Source: Thermococcus sp. JdFR-02 (GTDB lineage Archaea; Methanobacteriota_B; Thermococci; Thermococcales; Thermococcaceae). Taken from it: a stretch of DNA of 64,000 nt. How positions within the stretch are numbered: position 1 is the first letter of the stretch; each line of letters starts with the position of its first letter. The DNA is taken from contig MTLP01000031.1 of the NCBI GenBank assembly GCA_002009975.1, positions 108,573 to 172,572 on the forward strand, in the 5' to 3' direction. A model generated the notes under the pieces. That model was given only the letters and a program-made list of their open reading frames with translations, had not been told where the DNA came from and did not search any database. This document shows positions 19,431 to 28,673 of the stretch, piece after piece. A program made the position numbers and the translations under genes.

Positions 19431-19456
19431 ATTTTTCCTTTTACTTAAAGTAATTT
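19431..19456 (-). repeat. Palindromic promoter element upstream of fni
   Basis: Contains TTACTTTAAGTAA (19441-19453), a perfect palindrome around one base. The 26-base block matches 63-88 at 25 positions, in the same orientation and at the same place relative to a TATA-like sequence. A shared regulator site is likely but unproven. Confidence 0.5.
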
Positions 19457-19492
19457 TTTATGGGTGATTTTACAATTATAGTTTTGCAAACC

Positions 19493-19984
19493 CTACTGCT
19501 TTGTCTTATTTACATACACAATGGCTGGAAATATACCATGGCTTTTTATGCATGTCGTTGTTGTCTTATTTAGTAATGTTGTTGTAATACACTCTGTTGA
19601 GTTTACAATCTTACCTCCATGAGCTTCGAAGAAAGAGAGATATTTAGAAATTATCTCCTCATTTGTTGGAATAAGTTCAACCGAATGGGCAGTTATATTA
19701 AAAATCGCCAAGTAAGTAGAATTTTTGATGTGTATTATTGCATCCTGTCGGATTATCGTGCAGTTGGGACACTTACCCATAACATAAAGAGTTACTTGCG
19801 GCTCAATTTTATAGTCATAAATGCCATTGTCATGAAGAATGCTTTCCATATTTGTGAGAAGATAAGCAAGTGGACTGATAGGTTCTTTCGATGTACTACC
19901 TTTTTGATTCTCAATAAACACCTTTACAGCTATTAATGAAAATAAAATGAAAAAGACGATAAGGTACTTTTTTGTGAGTTTCAT
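19493..19984 (-). CDS. Membrane-anchored protein with CPNC motif
   Basis: 163 residues. An N-terminal hydrophobic segment (LIVFFILFSLIAVKVFI, about 8-24) makes a signal anchor, with the rest outside. The segment VTLYVMGKCPNCTII near residues 64-78 has a CxxC as in thioredoxin-like folds, and two more cysteines follow (ECITTTLL, TCIKSHG). Several N-glycosylation sequons support an external location. The start overlaps the upstream stop as ATGA. No family recognised; a thiol-redox role is only a guess. Confidence 0.7.
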   Translation of the reverse strand: MKLTKKYLIVFFILFSLIAVKVFIENQKGSTSKEPISPLAYLLTNMESILHDNGIYDYKIEPQVTLYVMGKCPNCTIIRQDAIIHIKNSTYLAIFNITAHSVELIPTNEEIISKYLSFFEAHGGKIVNSTECITTTLLNKTTTTCIKSHGIFPAIVYVNKTKQ

Positions 19985-20961
19985 CCCCTTCCCTCTTTTT
20001 CGGTGTAGGTTTCAATACTTAAAACTCTAACCTTGGCTGGACCTCTAATAAGATAAATAGGGCTGTTCTTTTCTAAGGCTCTCTGAATCACTATCTCAGG
20101 AATATTAAATTTATCTTTGTATTTTTCCACAGCTTTAGGGTTAATCTTGTATACAGTCCTTAGAGTACCATCAAAGTTAATTGTATATTTTCCTATACCG
20201 GATATCCTGTACTTAATATCTTGAATAAGTCTACCAGCAAGATTAGAATTTTTTATAGCAACTTCTGGGGAGTATGAAGAGGGTGCATCAATTCTAATAG
20301 TCATGGCAACGTTAACACTAGTGTAAGAAGTATAATACATCTTTGATATTACTTTGAATGTTGCATAGCTTCCTCTAACTTCTACAAACCAGCGGGTAAA
20401 ATGTCCAACATCGCTCCCATATGTTGTCCATCTAAAATATACATTACCTGGGTCATTTAATACATCATATCCCTTTTTAAGGTTGTATGCAAATTGTACA
20501 GCAGTATATGCATATCCTACTCCATAGGGAAGGTTGCCAATGATAATTTCTGCAATATCTTGGGCAATGTCTTCAAAGTATCCTGCAATGCCTGAGTATG
20601 GAAATGCTCCTGCAACCTGTGGATCAGAAGGGTTTGCCAAAAATGAGAAGTCTCCTCCAACTTTTATAAGATCCACACCTTGTTTGACTATCATTCCAGG
20701 GTAGCCACCTTCTCTGTCTGCCCCAGCTGCACTCTCTTTGAATTGATATACATATCCGTATCCATCCCACCACCAATCATAGTACCTTTCCACTGCTGCA
20801 CTATTATAAGTTGTTCCTGTTCCAAGAGGACTATCATAATACCCTGTGGCAACTCCCTCACTCACTAATATCCACTCATCAATGTTGCCCTCAACATAGC
20901 TTACCTCTGCCGTCATTCCAATTATTAACAGTCCTAACAAAATTCCCAACAATCTTTTCAT
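19981..20961 (-). CDS. Secreted protein of unknown function
   Basis: 326 residues from the ATG at 20961 (GGAGGTG site). A signal peptide (RLLGILLGLLIIGMTAEVSYV) is followed by a glycine- and tyrosine-rich region (YYDWWWDGYGYVYQF) and a C-terminal part with IDAPSSYSPEVAIKNSNLAG. No membrane anchor. It is coupled by ATGA to the CPNC protein. The pair lies between ipk and fni, so it looks inserted in the isoprenoid block. The fold and role are unknown. Confidence 0.72.
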   Translation of the reverse strand: MKRLLGILLGLLIIGMTAEVSYVEGNIDEWILVSEGVATGYYDSPLGTGTTYNSAAVERYYDWWWDGYGYVYQFKESAAGADREGGYPGMIVKQGVDLIKVGGDFSFLANPSDPQVAGAFPYSGIAGYFEDIAQDIAEIIIGNLPYGVGYAYTAVQFAYNLKKGYDVLNDPGNVYFRWTTYGSDVGHFTRWFVEVRGSYATFKVISKMYYTSYTSVNVAMTIRIDAPSSYSPEVAIKNSNLAGRLIQDIKYRISGIGKYTINFDGTLRTVYKINPKAVEKYKDKFNIPEIVIQRALEKNSPIYLIRGPAKVRVLSIETYTEKEGRG

Positions 20962-21009
20962 GCTTGCACCTCCTACCAAATATTGCAATGACAATTTTGA
21001 CTTCAAGAC

Positions 21010-21024
21010 TTATAAATTTTTCTT
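21010..21024 (-). promoter_or_regulatory. Promoter of the secreted-protein pair
   Basis: Minus-strand AAAAATTTATAAGTC is a good BRE/TATA about 50 bases before the ATG at 20961. So the pair has its own promoter and does not depend on the mevalonate operon. Confidence 0.6.
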
Positions 21025-21068
21025 TTATGAGTTGTAATATGATATACTTTTTTCCTCTTTACGAGTTT

Positions 21069-21140
21069 TTACTTTTCAACTATATACTCAAAAATCCTAT
21101 CAGCCAAAAGAAACCCAAGTAAAAGAATGAACAAAAACAA
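21069..21140 (-). CDS. Possible 23-residue membrane peptide after ipk
   Basis: In frame directly after the ipk stop, a TTG-started frame encodes LFLFILLLGFLLADRIFEYI plus VEK. It has one hydrophobic helix and a charged end. No clear ribosome site; T-rich DNA easily gives hydrophobic frames, so it may be chance. Confidence 0.2.
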   Translation of the reverse strand: MFLFILLLGFLLADRIFEYIVEK

Positions 21141-21143
21141 ACA

Positions 21144-21911
21144 TTAGAACCTGAGCCTTGTGCCAACTTTCTCTCCTCGTATTGCCTTGTCCAGATTTCC
21201 TTTAACTTTTCCGTTTATGAAATAGACATCACAATACTTGGCAATTTTAAAAGCCTCTTTAAGCTTGTTATTTATTCCCCCAGTAACGTCAACTCCTGCC
21301 GAACCTTCAAGTTCTGGAATCTCTTTTATCTCTTCCAAGAGCTTTGCATCCTTGTGTTCTTTTGGATTCTTATCATAGATTCCATCGACATCCATCAAAA
21401 AGATAACTTTGCTCGGCTTAAGCATCTTTGCGAGATAGCTTACTATCTGATCTCCTGAGAGAATGTCAATTCCTTTATCCAGAGCTATTGCTGTATCTCC
21501 AAACAAAATAGGAATGAATCCTTTCTCTATTAGCCGTCTTAAAACTTCAACATCCCCATAAACAATGTGACCGTTTTCTATAAGGAATATTGAAGAAGAT
21601 GAGACCGAATAAGCTGGCAATCTTTTTTCCAAAAACACCTGAATTATCAAGTCGTTAAGCTTTAGCATAGCTTGATGAGTCTTTGAGAAGCCGATTCTCT
21701 TTCTCTCCATATCTCCAACTAAACCCTCACGAATGTTGTATTCTTTGGCATTTGGATGTCCGAAGCTTCCGCCACCGTGAACAAGGATAAAGCCTTCAGC
21801 TGGATAAAAGTGCGCAATTTCTTCTGCTATCCTTTCAACTACCTCTTTGTTAAACGAATAAGGAACGTTTTTATCGCTTATCACACTTCCACCGAGCTTT
21901 ATGAGTATCAT
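21144..21911 (-). CDS. Isopentenyl phosphate kinase
   Basis: Amino-acid-kinase-fold enzyme of the archaeal mevalonate route that phosphorylates isopentenyl phosphate to IPP. 255 residues. Motifs are the N-terminal [12 protein letters not shown], the [13 protein letters not shown] loop with the catalytic histidine, and the C-terminal [10 protein letters not shown] segment. The start overlaps the mevalonate kinase stop as ATGA. The route thus appears to be mevalonate to mevalonate 5-phosphate and on to isopentenyl phosphate and IPP; the other steps are not in the window. Confidence 0.93.
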   Translation of the reverse strand: MILIKLGGSVISDKNVPYSFNKEVVERIAEEIAHFYPAEGFILVHGGGSFGHPNAKEYNIREGLVGDMERKRIGFSKTHQAMLKLNDLIIQVFLEKRLPAYSVSSSSIFLIENGHIVYGDVEVLRRLIEKGFIPILFGDTAIALDKGIDILSGDQIVSYLAKMLKPSKVIFLMDVDGIYDKNPKEHKDAKLLEEIKEIPELEGSAGVDVTGGINNKLKEAFKIAKYCDVYFINGKVKGNLDKAIRGEKVGTRLRF

Positions 21912-22909
21912 TCAACTACCTCCTCAATTCTAAGCCCCTCTCTGCTAATCTTCGTTATCATTGGAAGTCCACCAGCGATTTTTATAGCTGTAGCAACTTC
22001 ACTTTGCTTTCCTGGAGCTAAAGCATACATACAGCCGCCACCACCAGCTCCAGTAATCTTTGCTCCCAAAGCACCGGCTTCTCTTGAGGCATACACCAAA
22101 TCGCTCAAGCTCTTAGTTGAAACTCCAAGAGCATCAAGTAAGCCATGATTAATATTCATGAGCCTTCCAAGGAGCTCAAACTTAATATCTTTGTCGTATT
22201 CTGAAAGTATAATCTCCCTAACTTTTTCCACCAATTTACCCATAGAATTTAAGATCGGATTTACTATATCAGGCATCTCTTCAAAGCTTCTCCTAACTTT
22301 AGCGACCAACTCCTTAGTGCTTCCGCTTGAACCTGTGTATCCAACAACTATTGGAAGCTCAACTACAGGTAAGCTTTCAAAATTGCCTCTTTGATAGTAA
22401 AGAAATCCACCAATTGCTGAAACTGTTGGGTCAATTCCACTCGAAGCTCCTTGAACCAAAAGCTCAACTTTGTGTCCGAGTTTGGCAATTTCTTCCTTTT
22501 TAAGCTCTAAACCTAGAAGCTTTGAAACCGCACCAATTGTTGCGACAGCTACGGCAGCTGAGCTTCCAAGCCCAGCACCAACAGGAATTTGAGAAGTTAT
22601 TGAAACAGTTACACCTTGCTTAACGCTAGCCTCTTCCAGTACAAGATTTATTGCCTCTCTTACATAGCTCAAAACTTCAGCTGCTTTTCCGTAATCTGTT
22701 TCAAAGTAAATCTCCTTATCAGAGAATGAAACCGTCAATCCCGGAACTCTTATATCTTTTGCCTCTATTCTAATTCTTCCATTTTTGTTAAATTCAGCCC
22801 AAACATAAGTCCTTAAGTCAATAGCAGCTGCTATAGCGGGTTTCCCATAAACAACACTATGCTCTCCAAAGAGAATAATCTTAGCTGGAGCTGAAGCGAG
22901 AACCCTCAT
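21908..22909 (-). CDS. mvk: Mevalonate kinase
   Basis: GHMP kinase that phosphorylates mevalonate. 333 residues with [21 protein letters not shown] at the start, the ATP loop [15 protein letters not shown] near 105 and the C-terminal [16 protein letters not shown] motif. The start ATG overlaps the HepT-like stop as ATGA, and the GGAGGGA ribosome site lies in that gene, so translation is coupled to an accessory toxin-antitoxin cassette. No separate TATA was found directly upstream. Confidence 0.95.
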   Translation of the reverse strand: MRVLASAPAKIILFGEHSVVYGKPAIAAAIDLRTYVWAEFNKNGRIRIEAKDIRVPGLTVSFSDKEIYFETDYGKAAEVLSYVREAINLVLEEASVKQGVTVSITSQIPVGAGLGSSAAVAVATIGAVSKLLGLELKKEEIAKLGHKVELLVQGASSGIDPTVSAIGGFLYYQRGNFESLPVVELPIVVGYTGSSGSTKELVAKVRRSFEEMPDIVNPILNSMGKLVEKVREIILSEYDKDIKFELLGRLMNINHGLLDALGVSTKSLSDLVYASREAGALGAKITGAGGGGCMYALAPGKQSEVATAIKIAGGLPMITKISREGLRIEEVVE

Positions 22910-23250
22910 TTTTGTCCCTCCTTTTTAATAATTTTGACTAATTCACTCTCTAGTTTTGGCAGATCTGAGACTATAGTTTGCCAAACAATCTCTAAATCGA
23001 CTCCAAAATAAGCATGAATAAGTCTGTCTCTCATTCCAGCAACTTCTTTCCAAGGAATTTGTGGATACTTTTGCCGGATTTCTTCTGGAACATTTTTGGC
23101 AGCTTCCCCTACAACTTCCAAGTTTCTTATGACTGCGTCAATAGTCTTTTCATCTCTTATGAAATCTCCAAAAGACATACCAGCAGTGTAACGTTTTATT
23201 TTTTTAATTGAGTTAATGATATCCTCAATATATAAATATGGGTCTCTCAT
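22906..23250 (-). CDS. hepT: HepT-like (DUF86) putative toxin
   Basis: 114-residue helical protein with the RX4HXY motif of HepT RNases (R74, H79, Y81 in [11 protein letters not shown]). In studied systems MntA adds AMP units to the tyrosine and silences the toxin. The gene overlaps mntA by four bases and mevalonate kinase by four. Family and motif are clear; toxicity here is not tested. Confidence 0.85.
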   Translation of the reverse strand: MRDPYLYIEDIINSIKKIKRYTAGMSFGDFIRDEKTIDAVIRNLEVVGEAAKNVPEEIRQKYPQIPWKEVAGMRDRLIHAYFGVDLEIVWQTIVSDLPKLESELVKIIKKEGQK

Positions 23251-23540
23251 ACGTATTTCACCTCTTGGAGAATTTGCTTTCTAATTCGTTTCTTCAATGC
23301 TTTTTTTGTGACCAAATCAACTTTAACTCCAAGTAAATTTTCGAGATACTCTTGGAGCCTGATAAACTCAATGAATCCAATAGGCCTGTGAAATTCAACT
23401 AAAATGTCAATATCACTTGTTTCCTTTTGTTCTCCTCTTAAATACGACCCAAAGATACCAATTCTCTTAACTCCAAATTTTTTATAAAGCTCTTTTTTAT
23501 GGGAAGTGAGAGTCTTTTGTATATCTTCAAGGGTTCTCAT
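23247..23540 (-). CDS. mntA: MntA-like nucleotidyltransferase (putative antitoxin)
   Basis: 97-residue minimal nucleotidyltransferase with GSX10DXD (G31-S32, D43 and D45) and a further strand VKVDLVTKKAL near 72-83. The family transfers AMP from ATP to its HepT partner, encoded just downstream with a four-base overlap. It is preceded by, and overlaps, a second nucleotidyltransferase gene. Confidence 0.85.
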   Translation of the reverse strand: MRTLEDIQKTLTSHKKELYKKFGVKRIGIFGSYLRGEQKETSDIDILVEFHRPIGFIEFIRLQEYLENLLGVKVDLVTKKALKKRIRKQILQEVKYV

Positions 23541-23914
23541 TCTATCGCCTCCAAACCAATGTAGTCATAGTAATAACACTTAAAATCTTCGAATTCTTCA
23601 ATGGTTCTGTATGTGATGTCATGCAAAAACTCCCAATCCCTGCAGAACAGTACAACACCCTCTAGGCATTCCTTTCTAAGAAAGAGAGGTAGCAAGTTGA
23701 AAATCTGTATGTCGTAGTTATCTGGAAACTCTCCAAGAATCTTTATTCTGAATTCAAAAGCCTCTCTCTTTGTACCTTCATAATAAATGCACAAATCAAC
23801 ATCACCGTCCCTTCGAGCCTCTCCTCTCGCGTGAGAACCATACAGAATTATGAATTTAACTTTTCCCTCTTTATCAAGAGCAAGTATTTTCCTTACTGCG
23901 TCTTCAATCCTCAT
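23537..23914 (-). CDS. Second nucleotidyltransferase of the HepT cassette
   Basis: 125 residues with GSX10DXD (G26-S27, D38 and D40, in LYGSHARGEARRDGDVDL). The second half (PDNYDIQIFNLLPLFLRKE) resembles minimal nucleotidyltransferases with a short helical extension. First gene of a five-gene chain joined by ATGA overlaps. No good ribosome site precedes the ATG, and a weak AAAATAAATTC lies about 30 bases upstream, so it may be leaderless. Two nucleotidyltransferases with one HepT is unusual; it may be a second antitoxin or a remnant. Confidence 0.75.
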   Translation of the reverse strand: MRIEDAVRKILALDKEGKVKFIILYGSHARGEARRDGDVDLCIYYEGTKREAFEFRIKILGEFPDNYDIQIFNLLPLFLRKECLEGVVLFCRDWEFLHDITYRTIEEFEDFKCYYYDYIGLEAIE

Positions 23915-23968
23915 GGTTTAGAGTACGTTCATTGAATTTATTTTCCTTTTGGTTGTTCACTGGGAAAT

Positions 23969-24415
23969 TCAGGATATCCTTCGGATTACTTCTTTTAGAT
24001 ATTGAAACCATACAAGGATTGTGCCCCCAATGGCAAATATAAAAACGAATAAGCCTATGACATTTACAAGCCAGTGCATTTCAAATGTACTGCAGGAAGA
24101 ACAGCATTTCCTCGTTAAGTACTTTATACCAATGCCATATCCAGGTAACGCAGCTAAACCTAAGAGAACTGTTCCGCCTAAAGCTTTTACAGATGAGCTG
24201 TTGATCTCGGGGTAAAGTATAGCAAATAATATCAGCACTCCACCGACTATAAGGAAATACATGGCAGACTTTAAGATAAGTTCCACAGCATCTGAGTCAT
24301 TGAAATAAGGATTATTCAGGTTAAGCAAAAATTCCAGCAGGTAAGCAACAGCAAGTATAAAAAGAAGAAAGCCTACACCTTTAAGCAATTTTTGGGCTAT
24401 ACCATCAATCTCCAT
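23969..24415 (-). CDS. Four-helix membrane protein of unknown function
   Basis: 148 residues with four hydrophobic segments, about 13-32, 47-68, 79-95 and 114-137. A cysteine-rich loop (KCCSSCSTFE) separates helices 3 and 4. No family recognised. It lies between the MEMO gene and the nucleotidyltransferase cassette on the same strand. A metal- or redox-sensitive loop is conceivable from the cysteines but unsupported. Confidence 0.6.
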   Translation of the reverse strand: MEIDGIAQKLLKGVGFLLFILAVAYLLEFLLNLNNPYFNDSDAVELILKSAMYFLIVGGVLILFAILYPEINSSSVKALGGTVLLGLAALPGYGIGIKYLTRKCCSSCSTFEMHWLVNVIGLFVFIFAIGGTILVWFQYLKEVIRRIS

Positions 24416-24439
24416 GTTGTTAACACCCTTATGACTTTT

Positions 24440-25318
24440 TCACGCCCTCCTCACAACAATTGAAGCATAGCCAACTATCGCATCTGTGCTTCTGCTAACT
24501 TCATAACTTGTCGTATAGTGCAAAAGTTCTGCTTCATTAGCTTTGGCTAAGCGAGAGTAAACTATTGCTGCTGCAACTCCACCGGGTCCACACATAGTGT
24601 GATTCATCTCTCTAATCTCTCTAAACATTTCCTTATAATCAAGATTTAAGATCTGTCTAATTACCCTAAAGTCCCACTCCTTAATCCTACCAACCAAATC
24701 TTCTCCCCTCGCTCTGAATGGAACATATCCATAAGCATAGCCATAGTGCATCATGTCTGTGCTCGCTATTACCACGATATCCCTTCCAAGCTCTTTTTGA
24801 GCTTCAAAAATGGCTTTACCTAAATCTTCAGCAACTTCTTCATCTTGAATTCCCAAAGTTATTGGTACAATTTTGACTTCTTTCCCTGCTTTATCGGCTA
24901 TGTATTGAATGAAAGGGAGCTGAACCTCAAGAGAATGTTCATATTTATGAGCCAGCTCATCTAAGTCAGCTATTCTAGAGTGCTTTGCTATTGACCTTGC
25001 AAGCTCTTTATCAACCTCAACTTCGCCTAAAGGTGTAATCCATTCTCCTTCCGGATAAATGGCTATTGGAGAACCCATACCAGTATGATTTGGACCCAAA
25101 ATGACAAATGCCTCTGGAATGCCGTCCTCATAAATCGCTTTAAATGTTCTTGAGGCTGTGAAGCCTGAAAAGATGTAGCCTGCATGGGGAGCAACTCCTG
25201 CTTTTATGTCTCTCTTCTCACCAAGTTTTCCTAAATCTTCAAAAAAACGCTCAAGCATTACTAAAAGCTCCTCACCAGCAGGATAAAAACTACCTGCAAC
25301 AACTGGATATCTTCTCAT
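24440..25318 (-). CDS. MEMO1 family protein
   Basis: 292 residues from the ATG at 25318 (GGTGATG site). Typical opening is [19 protein letters not shown] and the family's metal-site histidines lie in [18 protein letters not shown] and STDMMHYG. The family (also AmmeMemoRadiSam B) is related to LigB-type dioxygenases; the archaeal role is unknown. It sits upstream on the same strand as the small membrane protein, near the mevalonate genes. Confidence 0.9.
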   Translation of the reverse strand: MRRYPVVAGSFYPAGEELLVMLERFFEDLGKLGEKRDIKAGVAPHAGYIFSGFTASRTFKAIYEDGIPEAFVILGPNHTGMGSPIAIYPEGEWITPLGEVEVDKELARSIAKHSRIADLDELAHKYEHSLEVQLPFIQYIADKAGKEVKIVPITLGIQDEEVAEDLGKAIFEAQKELGRDIVVIASTDMMHYGYAYGYVPFRARGEDLVGRIKEWDFRVIRQILNLDYKEMFREIREMNHTMCGPGGVAAAIVYSRLAKANEAELLHYTTSYEVSRSTDAIVGYASIVVRRA

Positions 25319-25365
25319 GAACATCACCAAAAGAAAATTAGCAAAAGAGGTTTATAGTATTTAGG

Positions 25366-26070
25366 TTAACTCTCCATCCACTCAGCTTTTCTAAAAGCTA
25401 AGTATCCAAAAGCAGAGAAGAGCACAAAAAGATAAGCAGAACTCCATGGTAAAGCATTTCCTATATTCAAAGCTTCCCTCATAAGTAAAGCCATGTGAGT
25501 TGTCGGAGAAAGCAAAGCCAGCTTTTGGAAAAAGAATGGAAGCTTTTCAATTGGATAATAAACGGGTGAAAACAGTGTTAAGACTATGTACAGCGTATCT
25601 GTCACTCTAAAGGCTGATATGACATCCTTAATCTTAGTTGCAAGATAAAAACCTAAAAAGACGAAAGAAAGCCAAGAAAAGGTAAAAATTATGAGAAGAT
25701 AAGTCAAGCTGAGAATATTTGAATTTGTGAAAAGAACAATTAAAGCCAAAGCGACCAAAATTTGAACAAAAGAGCTGAAAGAAAAACCAATCGCTGTTGC
25801 GATGGTGAATTTTATAGGGTTTAGAGGTGTTGCAACGAGTAAATCCTTAAATTTTGAGCGGTAAAAAGCATTAAAATCAATGGGGATTTGTAAAATTCCA
25901 GGAGAAATTGCCATGTTTACAAAGGCTCCCACTAAAGCGTAAGGAAGATACTCTTTTCCTCCAATAAAGACCAAAATCAATACAAAACCAAAAACTCTGA
26001 GGAAAGCGTTAATTACTGTAAGCCTCTTTCTAAAGTATGCTTTGGCATAGAACTCAAGGATTTCAAGCAT
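25366..26070 (-). CDS. ABC-2 type transporter permease
   Basis: 234-residue integral membrane protein with six hydrophobic stretches, of the ABC-2 exporter class. Start at 26070, one base after the ATPase stop and behind GGTGAT. With the ATPase upstream it should form an exporter; the substrate cannot be predicted. Possible roles are lipid, drug or polysaccharide export. Confidence 0.85.
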   Translation of the reverse strand: MLEILEFYAKAYFRKRLTVINAFLRVFGFVLILVFIGGKEYLPYALVGAFVNMAISPGILQIPIDFNAFYRSKFKDLLVATPLNPIKFTIATAIGFSFSSFVQILVALALIVLFTNSNILSLTYLLIIFTFSWLSFVFLGFYLATKIKDVISAFRVTDTLYIVLTLFSPVYYPIEKLPFFFQKLALLSPTTHMALLMREALNIGNALPWSSAYLFVLFSAFGYLAFRKAEWMES

Positions 26071-26071
26071 T

Positions 26072-26938
26072 TCAATCACCTACATAAAATAAGTCCTCTA
26101 AACCAATTTCCTTGATCTCAAAGATGTAACCTAAGGTCAAAAGCTCATCTTCAATCTTTCTAGGCTCTTCGTAGATATAAGCAAAGTTCCCTATTATCCT
26201 TGCATTTGGAAATAACTCTAAGATCTTTGCGTCAGCATTTTTGACAATAACTTTAAGCTTTAAATTACCAAAAGCTTTTTTCAAAAGCTCTTTTGGCTTT
26301 CCATGCTCAGTTATTTGTCCTTCTTTCATTAAAAACACTTTATCAGCTAAGAGAGCGATTTCATCTAAATAATGGCTCGTTAGGATCACACCACTATTCT
26401 CAAGCTTTTCTTGAATTAAGCTCCAAACTAAGTTCCTCGATATTGGATCCAAGCCTACGGTAGGTTCATCTAAAAAATAAAGCTTTGAATCACTTGATAA
26501 AACCATGGCTAAGAAAACCCTTCTCTGCATTCCACCAGAAAGGTTTTGGATTTCTTTATTTGGAATCTCAAGCCTCTCGATTATTTCTCTAGCTCTTCTC
26601 TCTGCTTGAGTCTTATTTATCCCTCTAATCCTCAAATAGAAAGTTATGTAGTCAAAGGGAGTAAGTGAGTATAGATAAGGTCGTATATCTTGAGGAAGAA
26701 TTGCTATTAATCTTCTAATCTCTCTTGCATTTCTAATGATGTCTTTACCAAAGAGAAAAGCCCTTCCAGAGGTTGGTTTTAACTGTGTTGAAAGAATTCT
26801 AACTAAAGTGGTTTTTCCAGCACCATTTTCTCCAATAAAGCTTAAAACTTTTCCTTCAATTTCTTCCTCCAAATTTATTCCCTTTAAAGCCTCAACTCCA
26901 TTTGAGTAAACCTTTCTAAGGTTTTCAAGCTTAAGCAT
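26072..26938 (-). CDS. ABC transporter ATP-binding protein
   Basis: 288-residue ATPase of the ABC-2 exporter group. Walker A GENGAGKTT near 37, signature LSGGMQRR near 139-146, Walker B LYFLDEPTVGLDP and an H-loop TSHYLDE. The C-terminal 70 residues form the small domain common in CcmA-like ATPases. Followed one base later by its permease. Confidence 0.92.
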   Translation of the reverse strand: MLKLENLRKVYSNGVEALKGINLEEEIEGKVLSFIGENGAGKTTLVRILSTQLKPTSGRAFLFGKDIIRNAREIRRLIAILPQDIRPYLYSLTPFDYITFYLRIRGINKTQAERRAREIIERLEIPNKEIQNLSGGMQRRVFLAMVLSSDSKLYFLDEPTVGLDPISRNLVWSLIQEKLENSGVILTSHYLDEIALLADKVFLMKEGQITEHGKPKELLKKAFGNLKLKVIVKNADAKILELFPNARIIGNFAYIYEEPRKIEDELLTLGYIFEIKEIGLEDLFYVGD

Positions 26939-27024
26939 GTCTCATCAAACTATTTTAAAAAAGCAGGGGTTAAAAACTCTTTCGTAGATAAAACAAAGCT
27001 TAAGAGAAAAGAAAAGCTGAAAGC

Positions 27025-27630
27025 TCAAGTTCTAATAATTCTCATTTCAAAGTCTTCAACAGGAACTTTGAAGTCTTCTCTGCTTTGAATAACCCCTCTA
27101 TTGAGTAAGATTTCCCTAGCTAAAATCCAGTATATCAATGCTAAGGCTTTTCTACCTTTGTTGTTTGTTGGTATTGCCAAATCAACGTAGCTCAATAGAT
27201 TTTCCGTATCAACCAAGGCAACAATTGGAATTCCAATTTCAATTGCTTCCTTTATTGCTTGATGATCAGCTCTTGGATCCGTGACTATTAAAACGTCTGG
27301 CTCAAAGAAGTTCTTAACTGCTGGATTTGTCATCGTTCCTGGTAAAAATCTCCCTGGAATTGCTTTTGCCCCAGTTACTTCACCAAATTTCTTGACTGGT
27401 TTTTGACCATAAAGTCTAACTGAAACTGCCAAGATTTTTTCCGGATCAAACTTTGCAAGGAATTTTCCTGCAACCCTTAACCTTTCATCTGTCTTTCTAA
27501 CATCTAACACATACAAACCATCTTGTCTTACCCTGTAAATGAACTTCTTCATATCCTTTGTCTTTTGTTGGGTTCCAATATGTATTCCCGCTGCCAAGTA
27601 CAAGTCGAGAGGAACTAAATACTCTTCCAT
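27025..27630 (-). CDS. rps2: Ribosomal protein S2
   Basis: Small-subunit protein, 201 residues, starting [19 protein letters not shown] behind GGGGTGA; a GTG nine bases earlier is part of that ribosome site. The [19 protein letters not shown] and [19 protein letters not shown] blocks are diagnostic. Last gene of the S13-RpoD-type operon. Its upstream neighbour is an enolase-like gene, whose stop lies in the S2 ribosome site. Confidence 0.97.
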   Translation of the reverse strand: MEEYLVPLDLYLAAGIHIGTQQKTKDMKKFIYRVRQDGLYVLDVRKTDERLRVAGKFLAKFDPEKILAVSVRLYGQKPVKKFGEVTGAKAIPGRFLPGTMTNPAVKNFFEPDVLIVTDPRADHQAIKEAIEIGIPIVALVDTENLLSYVDLAIPTNNKGRKALALIYWILAREILLNRGVIQSREDFKVPVEDFEMRIIRT

Positions 27631-27635
27631 CTTTT

Positions 27636-28664
27636 TCACCCCTCAAAAGTTATTATCCTTCCTTTTTCACCCAAATCCTCTGCAATCCTAATCAATTCAT
27701 TTATTTTAGCAAGCGAATCTTTGTTCAGTAATATTGCGGGGCATTTGAACCCCACTGCAAGATGAGACAAAGCCTCATCAGCCGACTCAAAAGTTGCCTC
27801 AGCTAGGATTGGCATTATTCTTTCGGATTTAGCGTCATTAACCAAGTTGTAAACATCTGTGAGAGTTCCTAAATTGATAGGTTTTATTGAAAGCGTGTTG
27901 TAATATCTCCTATCTAAAATGTCCTTTGAGCGGAATAGGTTCTCTCCATCAACAAAGACCCCATGAGTGCTTGCTATTAATTCTAAATAAACCTCTTCAT
28001 CGTCTCCAAAAGGTTTGATGTAAACAATGTTGTTATCCTCAACTAATCTCAACAACTCCTCAAGTTCAATTGGTTTAAGCTGGACTAGACCTAATGCTAC
28101 TTCCAATCCCAACTCTTCTCCAGCTTTTTCTGAAGCTTTTGAAAGCTCTTCAATTGTCAAATTCTTTGAATGCTCTTCAATCTTGACAACTGCATCAATA
28201 ACGTCACTAATTTCCATCAAGTCTTTAACCATAACAAAATACTCAAAGTTTTCATCCTTAGCAAATCCTATTAAAGGAACCGGCAGTTCTGTTGTAAATG
28301 TTCCTCCTAAGTAAGTGTATAAGGGTATTCTTTTGACATTTGAAGCGGCTTTAGCAACTGCAATTGAAACTGCTAAAGCTGTGTTTGCTCCAATGTGACT
28401 TAAATTGTCAGTTCCATCAATTTCCCACAAATAGGAGTCAATTAGCTCTTGATCTTGGGCATCAAAACCTACCAGCTCTGGACCAATTATCTCATCAACT
28501 TCACTAACAGCTCTATGGGCTTCGACTATATACAATGAAGGATTTTCCTCAACTGGAGCAGCAAATCTACCAAATCCACTACTTGTAATCACGTCAACTT
28601 CAATTGAGTATTTGCCGCCTCTGAGTATTGCCAACCTTCCAGTAATGTTCTCTATTATTGTCAT
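27636..28664 (-). CDS. Enolase-like protein, probably non-catalytic
   Basis: 342 residues, against about 430 for enolase. Recognisable parts are [17 protein letters not shown] (91-107), IPLYTYLGG (113-121), LPVPLIGF (127-134) and the lysine strand [11 protein letters not shown] (260-270). The NGG-histidine loop, the SHRSGETED loop and two of three magnesium ligands (D to L near 191, E to K near 217) are absent; D239 may remain. So it is an enolase paralogue unlikely to make phosphoenolpyruvate. It lies between RpoK and S2, which suggests a role tied to translation or moonlighting. Start supported by GGTGATTAA. Confidence 0.85.
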   Translation of the reverse strand: MTIIENITGRLAILRGGKYSIEVDVITSSGFGRFAAPVEENPSLYIVEAHRAVSEVDEIIGPELVGFDAQDQELIDSYLWEIDGTDNLSHIGANTALAVSIAVAKAASNVKRIPLYTYLGGTFTTELPVPLIGFAKDENFEYFVMVKDLMEISDVIDAVVKIEEHSKNLTIEELSKASEKAGEELGLEVALGLVQLKPIELEELLRLVEDNNIVYIKPFGDDEEVYLELIASTHGVFVDGENLFRSKDILDRRYYNTLSIKPINLGTLTDVYNLVNDAKSERIMPILAEATFESADEALSHLAVGFKCPAILLNKDSLAKINELIRIAEDLGEKGRIITFEG

Positions 28665-28673
28665 TTAATCACC

